A DNA stretch of 64,000 nt from Catonia carolina. Lineage: Eukaryota; Arthropoda; Insecta; Hemiptera; Achilidae. How positions within the stretch are numbered: the stretch's first letter is position 1; the number at the start of each line of letters is the position of its first letter. The stretch lies in NCBI GenBank assembly GCA_035578175.1, contig JAQMRL010000001.1:55265553-55329552 (forward strand), read 5' to 3'. A model generated the notes under the pieces. That model was not told where the DNA came from. It saw only the letters and a list, made by a program, of their open reading frames with translations, and ran no database searches. The position numbers and the translations under genes are program-made. This document shows positions 54,690 to 64,000 of the stretch, piece by piece.

Positions 54690-55236
54690 ATGATAATCTT
54701 CTTCTTCTTTTTCACTTCCAAGGATTAGGTTTCTTGAACCTGTTCCGGTACCCATCTGTTCCTCGGTCGTCCTATATCTCTTCTTCCTGTAGGTTTGTAG
54801 TTTCTGGCGGCTTTTGGTATTCTCTCGCCTGGCATGCGATTCAAATGGCTGCACCATCTGCTCCTGTTCTGCTTGATTTTGTCTAGCAACGGTAAAGCAT
54901 TCAGTGTTTTTCTAATTTCTTCATTTCGTTGCCTATCTCTTCGGCTGCATCCATATACACTTCGTAAGAATCTCATTTCTGCAGCCTGGATTTTGCTGTC
55001 TACCTTTTTTGTATGTATCCAGGACTCACTGCCATACATCAAAGTAGGGACAGCAATTGTATCGTAAAACTTAAGTCTTGTATCTTTTCTTGTTTTCCGT
55101 TTCAGATGTTTATGTATATTGCCACAAATGCTTTGAAATTTAGATAGTTTGTAAAGCACATCTTTGTCAAAGTCATACGAAACATCATTACCAAGATATT
55201 TGAAATGAGAGACTTGTTCAAGCACTCTTCCTCCTA
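54690..55236 (-). pseudogene. LINE C-terminal fragment, GRPRKRW family, copy 3 (best preserved)
   Basis: A 166-codon open minus-strand stretch: LEQVSHFKYLGNDVSYDFDK, FQSICGNIHKHLKRKTRKDTRLKFY, AVPTLMYGSESWIHTKK, AAEMRFLRSVYGCSRRDRQRNE, IRKTLN, RSRWCSHLNRMPGERIP and GRPRNRWVPEQV. It ends CCTAATCCTTGGAAGTG plus AAAGAAGAAG, the same tail as the 19.4 kb copy. It is the region after the RT core of a non-LTR retrotransposon; the RT itself is absent because of 5' truncation. Confidence 0.85.
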
Positions 55237-56220
55237 ATTATGTGTATGATAATTTATTAAGAAATTTCTACTTACATGATATGTAGGTAGCAGTCGTAAA
55301 TGTACATGTGAATGCGATAAACCCTACTGAATTCATTGCAGAATATCTTAAGTGTCAGATTTGGTTTAAACTTTGCCTTCTTGTTCATATATGCACAGAT
55401 TCTCTTCCCACCATCACGGATAACAAACTGATTGAATCGTACATAATTGAAAATAGAACTAGTAATTTTAAGCCATTAATAAATTTATGTGTTTGTAGCT
55501 CACGAAAGTTTTGAAAAATAAAATAAAAGTACGTATTTAAATTGTTAATAAAAGTGTTTTTACAAAAAGTTATTTTTTAATTTTATCAGAACCTATTAAT
55601 CTTTCCAATAAAAATTAATTTACTTTATTCAGAAATAAAATTGCCTTTTTATGATGCTTTAATTATTATTAAATCTATAATTAGTTCGCAACATAATATT
55701 TTTCGGTTGGAAAAGCTGTTAAAAAAACCATAAAAATGGTAATTTCTTGTAAAAAAATTTCAAACATAAAAATTAAAAATTAACTTTAACCTCGAAGGCA
55801 ACGATTTTCAAAATAATACTACATCCACATATTAGTTGTACAGAAGAAATTACGAATTTACAGTAACAGCATTTCTAGCATTTCCAGCATTTCTGTCTAC
55901 GTTAATATTGAAAGTTTTCATGTATTGTGCAATAATTTCTTAAGCATGTTAACGAAACACAAAAACCGAACTTTTTTCATAATGTAAACCAACTTTTCGT
56001 CAATAGAGCTCTTTAGAGGTGATTGGTATTAACTTACAACAGTGATATATTCGAGGTGTTTTGTAACATAACTTTTGTGTAAGAATTAGCCAGCTGTTAA
56101 TTCCAATGCCGTGGCCTAAAATGATCTGAAAGGAGACAAAAAGAAGAAATACAGATTCAAATCAAAAGAATATGCTTACCTATTGTGCCCTGAGACAGGG
56201 GAATAGACTGAAAAAAATAA
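55237..56220. other. AT-rich non-coding DNA
   Basis: No supported feature on either strand. Confidence 0.5.
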
Positions 56221-56224
56221 AAAA

Positions 56225-56560
56225 GGATATTAGCTACACAAATGGATTTTCTGAAAAGCGTTGTCGAGTTTCAAGGCTGGGTCTGTACGAAATGATGAGA
56301 TTCTGAAGAGGATGGGTGAAACAAAAACTATCGTGGAAGATATTGAAGAAGAAAAATTACAGATGTATGAGCACCTACGGAGAGAGTAATGATCTGTAGG
56401 AGTCTTCAGTTGGATTCCATGGACGATATGAAGAAGAAGACGGATTGATGGTGTCATGAAGTCTATGGACCAAAGAGGGTTGGTAAAGTAATGTAGGGAC
56501 AATAGAGGAACGTGGTACCTGAGATGTAATAAACGGCAAACTTGAAGGTGTAAACAATTT
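56225..56560 (+). pseudogene. LINE C-terminal fragment, another family
   Basis: The plus strand reads CRVSRLGRTKNDEILKRMGE, TIVEDIEEEKLQMYEHL, then WIPW, RRRRIDGVMKSMDQRGL and DNRGTWYLRC. It matches the ORF2 C-terminal order (RVSRLDR.RN.EIR.RM, L.WYGHL.RM, RRRGRP...GV..AM..RGL, W.DR..W). Stops and frameshifts throughout. Confidence 0.7.
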
Positions 56561-56895
56561 ACAAAAAATATAAATGAACTACTGAATAAAATCGTTTGTA
56601 TACAGTTACAAAAGCACTAGTAAGTGACTTGTTGCAATTAAATAAACTGATAGTTTCTTTCTTAGTCAATCTCTCTCGTTCATATAACGGAACAAAGCTG
56701 TGCTCTTCCGAGGTACCTACCAATAAAATTTACAATGACAATGCGGCCAATGTACTGTTTTTACCTTGCTTGTTGTAATACTTACGGTGTTAAATAATTC
56801 ATATGCAGTATATTTTTGATTTCAAGAGATGATGCCTACATAAGCCTAGCCTACGTATAAATAAGATATGAGGGGACCAAAGATAAAAAAATAAT
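56561..56895. other. Non-coding DNA
   Basis: No recognisable feature. Confidence 0.45.
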
Positions 56896-56899
56896 AAAA

Positions 56900-56962
56900 T
56901 TGACTGGGAATCGAACCCGGACCCCAAGAAAAAAGTCAATTACGCTATACACCGATAAAATG
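56900..56962 (-). mobile_element. tRNA-derived SINE head
   Basis: On the minus strand A-box GGTGTATAGCG (56943-56953) and an exact B box GGGTTCGATTCC (56907-56918) in the context GGTCCGGGTTCGATTCCCAG. It cannot be closed into a full tRNA cloverleaf, so it is a SINE head or tRNA pseudogene. Confidence 0.6.
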
Positions 56963-57379
56963 AACTAATAACTTCTCTCTTTGATTCTATTTCTCGTTAA
57001 TAAAATGCGCTACACTGCTTCCGGAGTAAACAGTACAGTCGGTCATTGTAATAATATGTTAAGCCACTAAAACATAAATAATATCGAGTTACTTCTTAAG
57101 AATAATCTTCACGACATAAAGACTAGTGTTCTTGTTCTAAGAAACAAGTGCAATTGATCTGAATGATGTGATTAAAATGTGGCATGAATGGCACAAAAAA
57201 TTTTATATTCTTTATGGTGTTTCATATTAATAAGTGTGGCTATAATACGTACGTATTTTTTTTATAGTAGCTGTGTTTTAATTTGTTGATACATAAAATG
57301 TTTACTGCAAAGGAATATAACGATCGTAGTCAATAATAGTGTATTTTTATGTTCATACTGAAGTAAATTTCTGCTCCGT
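56963..57379. other. AT-rich non-coding DNA
   Basis: Nothing recognisable. Confidence 0.45.
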
Positions 57380-57730
57380 TTTCTCTTCAACCTCCTCCGT
57401 GGAACGTCACGTAGGTGTAGCGTGTGGATTTTTGATTAAGCCATTTCTATGTTTGGCAGTGCTTCCGTGGAATCGTCTATTGTGTTCTTTAATAATATTA
57501 ATAACATAAGAAATTTGAAGATCGTTGTATAAAATTTCAACTGTCATTTCGTACCGAGGGAGTTAGCAAATCAGTAATACGAGTTCGAAGTATCTTCGAA
57601 TGAGCTGCTTGCAGACGAACTAAATTGCTGTAAGCTGCGGAATCGTAAATTTGACAAGAATTGAATGTTGAAAGAGTGCTAGCAATTATATATAGACAGA
57701 AAGTTTTTGTTTTATTTGTAAGCTAGAACG
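57380..57730 (-). pseudogene. Jockey-like LINE C-terminal fragment
   Basis: The minus strand across frames: YDSAAYSNLVRLQAAHSKIL, ITDLLTPSVRND, NDLQISYVINIIKEHNRRF, HGSTAKHRNGLIKNPHA. It matches WG.AAYSNLRRLQ..QNK.LR.IT.AP..VRN..I..DL and the following helix. Several frameshifts. Confidence 0.7.
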
Positions 57731-57892
57731 TTTTCCAATAACCGTGCAGAGGAGTTTGGTTCTGTTTGTAGTGGACCAAGTTAATTAAAAATTTTCAGTT
57801 TACACCACAGAATTTTTCTATTGAATAGTGGTATCAACCAACATACGAGTAATTACTAACGCGTAATGTTTCTATTATTTAAAATATTTTTT

Positions 57893-58083
57893 TTAATATA
57901 TATTTATTTAACGTCGTATCAACTGCAACGGTCATTAGCGACGACGTTGGGGTGGAACTTTATGCAATGTAGGATGAAATGATTTTATTAACGTATGAAA
58001 ATATGCCGTGCCTGAGTGGGATTCGAACCCAGGACAGCAAGATGAGAGGCGAGCACGTTACCAACTGCGCCAATGCGGTCGGC
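57893..58083 (-). mobile_element. tRNA-derived SINE, GCCGGCC family, copy 3
   Basis: Minus-strand head GCCGACCGCATTGGCGCAGT with good A box, exact B box GGTTCGAATCC, body GGCACGGCATATTTTCATAC, and tail CAACGTCGTCGCTAATGACC, TTGATACGACG, TTAAATAAAT. Complete from head to tail. Confidence 0.88.
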
Positions 58084-58905
58084 AGTTTATAACATTGTTG
58101 AATTTTGTAAGTTATAAATTGTATCGATTTCATTACAATAAATACATATTTAAGTATAATGTTTACAAGATTACTAGAAACTAAACAACCTAATATTCTA
58201 TTCATCAATGTTTTTTTTTTCAAAAAAAATTTTTTAACAAAAAGTTAACCGCTTTAAAACTGAAATAGCGCAATTTGTGATCGAGGTCAACGTATTAACA
58301 GGTTAATACCTGTATACATAAGCTTCATGTTGGCTTACAGCTAACGTAAACAAAAAAAAGTGCAAATAGTGTAACGCAGAAATACGTTAAACTACGGCAT
58401 CAGCTAGCTGACGGTAGACAAAACGCGTCAGCCCTACTACAGTTTGTATAGCATAATCTGCTATCAAGTTAATGTGAGACGAATTTTATAGTTGAATAAT
58501 ATTCAACGAAAATAATCCATCACTAAATTAATCAATATAAATATTTTAAAATTGCAATATTGTGTTTTGCCTTCAATTTTTCACTTCACACATGTTTTCA
58601 AAAAATCTGTTAGTTTAGTTTTTTTGTACAGATTTCTCTAGATTTTAATAAAAGTTTACAACAGGGTTTTATCATGCCTCCCATTGTTATATTACCTTTT
58701 TCAAACCTGATCACGAAAAAATTGAGATAAGATACGTTCTTCTACCCTAATATTTACGTCCGGTAAAAATTTCAGCGGAAAAATATTTTTTTAAAGTTCT
58801 GACTAAGATTCTGCGATAAAAATTATAGCTCCCTTTTTAAACAGAACGATATCAGAATTACTTTTATACTGACCATGAATTAATAGTAAGTCTAATTTTC
58901 TATTT
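58084..58905. other. AT-rich non-coding DNA
   Basis: No supported feature. Confidence 0.5.
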
Positions 58906-58907
58906 CT

Positions 58908-59056
58908 TTTATTTAAAATTGCATCAGTATCTCAGCCGTTAGCGACTCTTTCGCGTTAAGGAACGGTGAGTTATAAGGTTTAATAATTTTCCAGGGTCTG
59001 TTCGGGAATCGAACCTTTGCAGCGCGCTAACCCCAGGTCACAGAGGCGCCCCGGCC
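58908..59056 (-). mobile_element. tRNA-derived SINE, GGCCGCCTCGG family, copy 2
   Basis: Minus strand: GGCCGGGGCGCCTCTGTGAC, GGGTTAGCGCGCTGC, B box GGTTCGATTCCC, GACCCTGGAAAATTATTAAACC, CTCACCGTTCCTTAACG, AGTCGCTAACGGCTGAG, TGATGCAATTTTAAATAAA. The order matches the 25.6 kb copy. Confidence 0.83.
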
Positions 59057-62000
59057 TGGGCACTTTTTACCACAATAAAGCTACAAGTAAATTTGTGTTA
59101 TTATAATATCCTGTACTCTTTAAATTGCCTTAGAAACGCTCAATAAAGTATGTTGACGGAAAATTAGTACAAACAAAACTAAAAAATTATATACATTAAC
59201 GATACGGCCCTTATGAGAACCATATATACTACATTTTACAAATATTTTTTTTATACAAATGTTTTTTGAAACCATAGTGGTTATCATCGCCTGATTTCTC
59301 CTACCTATTTTAATAATATGAAAATAAAACAGAGGCTTCAGTAGAGATCTTCTTTGAAATTCATATTGAAAAAAGTAGGCTATGTCGTTAACCATAAAAT
59401 AAATGAATGTAATACCTTTGATCCAAGCTTTCTATTTTGCGTTAAATTAAATCAACCAGTTCTAAAAAAATTATTATCAAAACTAGTTATGTATGTGTTT
59501 CACTTATTCAAAAAAACAAAAGTATTCTACATTTCAATGCTTACTTTTTGAAAAACAAAGATAGAAATAAAAAATATAGGGAAAAGATGAAGGTATTGAA
59601 ATTCAAAGGGAGCAAAATACAAAGGGTTGTAAAAGTAGTTATTTATTTAAATAACTTTTGTGTCTCTTCAGAAAAACACAAATTTGATAACATAAAGGAA
59701 CTGCATATGACGTTTAAATATACTTTAAAAATGACATGATTTAAGCGAATCTGTTACTATGTCAAAAGCATTGACCAATAACATTTTGATAAATCCGAAG
59801 GTTATTTACAACCTTATTGGTTTTTAATTATTCAGAAAAACGTTATACGATATATTCTATGATTACATTTTTTGACAATAGTCCCTGAGTACTTCCGTCA
59901 GAAAATATTAATAACATTTTTTGAATTATTTTCGATATTGGAAATTAATACTAGGCCTGCTGTTACAAAGAGAACACGATTGTTCGATTTGTCAGCTCAC
60001 TTTCGTTTTTTTTAACAAAAAATTAAAAATATCCTATCAATTTTTGATATTATCGATACCAAACCAATATATAAATTAACCTTCTTAAATAACTTCTTTC
60101 TAACTAATATGATGATAATGCTAATTTTAACTCCATTTAAACCTACAGTGATACAATCATCAATGATGAGTTTCACAAAATTATATAAAAATAATAATTA
60201 TCACATTGATCTCTCAAAAAAGATTCAACTCTTTTTAATACGACACGAATGTAGCACAAAATATTAAATTAATTTAATATTTATTATAATATTATGCTGC
60301 AGTATTAAAATAAGTGAAACTTATCGGTAATAACTTCTTTTCATATACTTTTGTGACCACATGGGATCACTTTAATCAATTTGGGTTGTCTTTACTTTCT
60401 TTTGGGTGTTCTTTAATTTTTGTTCCAATTGTTTTTTCATTCTTACAGGTATGTTTTGTTTTTCTTCAACTGAAAAAGTTTTCTGCAGTTTGCTTGTTTT
60501 TACATGTAATTGTTTACTTTTGTCGTTTATGACTTGTTTGTATTTTGGGATTTTTCTTTTGGATAATTTATTGTTAATTCAAGTTCTGCCATTAATTACT
60601 TTACAATAGGTCTTTTAAATGATTCCCTATGACCCAAATGCAGGTTTTACACGTTTCGTAACATACATGATGCCGAAAGATCGCTCACCAAACATAAGTT
60701 TTACTTGCGTGATATTACGTATCTTCAAAGGAACCCCTTTGGCACAGGTTATCGTCAACTTAACTTACTAAATATTTTATTTAACCTCTATAAAACTTTA
60801 CGCAGTCATATTAATAATGTAATAGATGAATTATTCTAAAAATTTATTGAAAATATTAGTAAACGAATTACAAATTTTACGATATATCACACTGTCAGTG
60901 CAGTACTGTATTAACTCAAAATACCAAATTTTGATAAAACAAAGGAGAAGTTTTTAAGAGTAAAAGTATTAGTGCTTGCAAAAGCCGTTCAATAAAATAA
61001 CATTTCTATATTGTTACAATGTTGCTAGTAATGTTTACTAATATATTATTAAGAATTTTTTCTGCAAACTCATTATTCTGTAATTAAGCAAATAGGTAAT
61101 AAAAATTAAAATATTTTTAGTTAATAAACTACTGCTCTGGCAATACGATAATATTTTTTAATATTTATTTATTTATTGTAATTAGTCTTAGACTAACGAA
61201 CAATTTTATTCAAACGTAAACTACCTAAGGATTACATAATCATAAGAAAATAAAACCCAATGGCTACTTTATTTTTTAACAATAACAATAAGATATAACT
61301 AATACTACTCTTACTTTCCATATTAAATTTACCTAAGTAGACTACAGCTATATAGTTAATCTTACTCATTATTACACATTTACATAATCAATAAGAAATA
61401 AACAAATTTGTAACTGAATCATAAAATTTATGATTCAGAATTGATGATTCAGATTTATGATTGAATTTATGGAAGAACTATACATGTGTTACCTTATTTT
61501 CTAAATAGGCTACACATTTATTTTTTTCAAACTTAACATACTATTATTAATTTTTTAAATAAAGCATTCTTATTTTCTAAAAAAAAAATATATTCTTAAT
61601 TTATTAACCAAAACATAAGATTTTACAAGATGGTTTACAGGATAATTTATTACTATTGATTATTTACAAATGATTTAAAATTAGACTAATATAAGATATC
61701 TCCTAAATCAAACCAATTCGAAGGTTTTCTGTCGCTTAAGTCACGATAATAAATGATCAATAAAATATTCATAGTTCATCCGCAATAAAATTAAATAAAA
61801 ATAATTAATTGTTTCAAAAAATGTAAATATTTTATCGAAGTATGAAAAATAAAAATATTAGAAATTTTTTTTTCGATCTAAGTAGATTTTTTCTCAACTT
61901 AGCTAGCCAGTAGGGCACACATAGGAAGATTGTTTCCAAATCCTTTGTTTCCTGAAATCTGTTCTTTCAAATTCTCTTTCTAGAATTATAATATTTTTCT

Positions 62001-63690
62001 TCTGTATTATAAATATTTCTGTTTTGCTATTAAAGAATTGCAATAATTCTTTTTATTACTTACAAGAATTATTCATTATAATAGTTATGTAACGTTTGTA
62101 GTCATTAGCATTAATATTAAGATTTATGAATGAAACCGTTTGGCAGACCAATACCCCAAACACGAAACGTGTTTCTCAAAAATCATATCCATATAAACTA
62201 TAAAACATGTAGTAACAATAAAATATCATAACATTCCAGTAATCTACGGACATTCTCATTGTTTTTAATTAAATATTGTGTCTTTAATTTTAAGGTACAA
62301 AAAGGAAACCTGAAAATACAAGGAACTGTTTTCTTTAAACAAAGTTTGATGGCTCACAAACGGCGTAAGATGAATATATGTCAAAGGATGTAGGTAATGA
62401 GTCGTAAATTAAAGCCTGTATATCTTTACATTTTTGTTTGAAATAGTTCTTAAATTATTTATAGGAACTCGGCTACTCTTCCCTCTTTAATTTATAATAT
62501 TATGACTTGCAGCAGGATTCATCAAATCACGACTTCTGTTGTTAGTATAACAAAACTTTTGTGAATGGTATTGTTTTGCCAAAATATTTTTCCTGAAATA
62601 TATCGGTATTTGGAGAGGTTTCTTTTATTGAATTTGTTTTCCAGAATATTATTATCCTGTAGACTCTTTATTTTCCTGATATTTTGAACAGATATAGGCC
62701 TACCACAAACTCGATTCTCTTTATTATACACTGTTACTGGTATACGACATCACTGTCTATACTGTAAGAAATCACTTCCTTTTTTATATTAAACAATGTC
62801 TTTTCGGAAAACTATATTTCAGTATAAACTCAGTTCCTTTTTTCAGCCAAAATGAAATATTATATATCATAAATCGGTTTATAACTTTCAAGTAAAATCA
62901 TTTTACATTGTCAATACGGTATACGGAAAACAACAAATTTTACTAGCTATTTCTCCAATCTCAAAATATACCCTATATTTTTTTTCTCATTCTTTTTCAG
63001 ATTTTCAACCGTTGTACCCATTAACAGATAAAATGTTAACTATAGGAGATGCAATTTAATATGCCTTGTAAATCTCCCCCACCATTCAACAGGAATAAAA
63101 TTTCTGCTTCCCGTATTATCCAAGTGTACAGCCTAATTTGATCTAACTTTTGTTACAGTGTATTCACAAGCCTAGTAATAAGTCACCTCTCTCTAATTAG
63201 ATTAATCACAAACCACATTACTCACATTAAACATTCATTTACCTATGATCCTAAATTCATTGATGGTTCAAGCAAAAGAAATTACTACCTGTATTATGGC
63301 ATTATTTTATACTTAACAGATTTATTTTATATTGTTCAACATGTATAAAAACAAATTAATTGACATGTACAAATATTAAATTAATGACTATTCATCAATA
63401 ACGGTAACTTGTATAGCACATTTCTTCAGTGGTAACATTGTAGGCCTACTATTGCAACGACTATAGACATTTGCCGCTTTTCACATACCATATAAAATTG
63501 TACCGCCTATAACTCTATTTCACTGCTAGTTCCAAAGTTCTAAAATACATTGTATTTCGTTTCTAATGTTCATTTCACCACAATACTGTAGAAATGAGAA
63601 AATTAAAGAGGGTGATTTATAAGTTACTACATTTAAGTCATACCCTATTAAAATAATTAATCTATAAAACAGTTTATCGTACCAACCAAC
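59057..63690. other. Long AT-rich stretch without recognisable genes
   Basis: Both strands were examined. Short open frames (for example near 59.4, 60.4 and 62.6 kb) are Phe/Lys/Asn-rich as random AT-rich DNA would be, with no motifs. It contains one 12-bp-arm palindrome (61414-61438). It may hold introns or decayed repeats. Confidence 0.5.
61414..61438. repeat. Short palindrome
   Basis: Arms CTGAATCATAAA and TTTATGATTCAG with a 1-base centre, followed by partial repeats of GATTCAG and TTTATGATT to about 61,470. Confidence 0.8.
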
Positions 63691-63693
63691 ATA

Positions 63694-64000
63694 CGAGGTG
63701 TGGCTATTAAATAACGAGACTGACGTTGGAAAAAATTTATTTTTATTTCATACATTAATCGCTTATTGTTGTCTTCAATATACACTCCTTCTCTATCCCT
63801 ACAACGCTTCATGTGAATTTTCCATTGTTGGAAACAGTGCTGGAAGTCATCTTCTGTCAGCTCCTTCAGAACACGTGCCATTTTCTCTTTTACAGCTTCC
63901 ACAGACTCAAATATTGTCTCTTGTAATACAGATTTCACCTTAGGGAACAGGTAGAAGTCATATGGTGCAAGATCTGGTGAATAAGGTGGATGTTCTAAGA
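63694..64000 (-). mobile_element. Mariner, 3' part, cut by the window end
   Basis: Starts after TA (63692-63693) with CGAGGTGTGGCTATTAAATA, the same terminal repeat as the 16.1 kb element. The minus strand encodes the C-terminus of the same transposase family: HPPYSPDLAPYDFYLFPK (third Asp retained), ESVEAVKEKMARVLKELTED, QQWKIHMKRCRDRE. The usual stop after DNK is changed to an Arg codon, so the frame runs through the terminal repeat to 63,657. The other end lies outside the window. Confidence 0.88.

Noticed and set aside
59354..59739. Lys/Phe-rich open frames near 59.4-59.7 kb as genes
   Set aside because: Composition is as expected from random AT-rich DNA; no motifs, splice or promoter support.

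Overview
This is a gene-poor, AT-rich eukaryotic nuclear window dominated by transposable-element remains, with one well-supported host coding exon. The repeat mix points to an arthropod, most likely an insect and possibly a hemipteran: RNA polymerase III-type tRNA-derived SINEs, Jockey-like LINEs, several DD34D mariners and a DUF7869-like transposon gene. That assignment is inference from repeat types only. I found no bacterial operon, CRISPR array, rRNA or convincing functional tRNA gene. Layout: 1-20 kb holds a broken 5'-truncated LINE with target-site duplications (1,375-4,265), two copies of a tRNA-SINE whose anticodon region is replaced by a palindrome (5.4 and 14.9 kb), two copies of a second SINE family (7.8 and 15.5 kb), two GC-raised patches with RFX X-box motifs (8.95 and 10.89 kb) and a mariner whose 5' half is replaced by an inverted copy of its 3' end (16.1-17.0 kb). 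20-24.3 kb is the most unusual part: two roughly 700-bp direct repeats, each with seven CCAAT boxes and several CRE half-sites, bracket an internally deleted DUF7869-like transposon gene that carries TTAAAAGGGC repeats near both ends. 25-35 kb has tRNA-SINEs, a decayed mariner, an apparently intact mariner (30,308-31,655; perfect 43-bp terminal inverted repeats and an uninterrupted 350-codon transposase) and a RNase H-bearing LINE whose 3' tail resembles that of the SINEs. 35.9-36.5 kb is a GC-rich non-coding insertion flanked by a 12/13 target-site duplication. 40.5-42.3 kb is a 5'-truncated Jockey-like LINE with a perfect 16-bp duplication; 43.8-44.7 kb is a second inverted-end mariner from another family. 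46.6-47.5 kb is the terminal exon of a host gene on the minus strand, with a very young Jockey-like LINE inserted antisense in its last intron (47,636-49,397). From 50 kb to the end there are scattered LINE C-terminal fossils, SINEs, long featureless AT-rich DNA and a mariner cut by the window edge. Functionally, the autonomous-looking parts are the 30.3 kb mariner transposase and, for RT activity only, the open but truncated 47.6 kb LINE. The SINEs appear to borrow a LINE 3' tail for retrotransposition, and the host exon is the only non-transposon protein I can support. All alignments were made by eye; no database search was possible.
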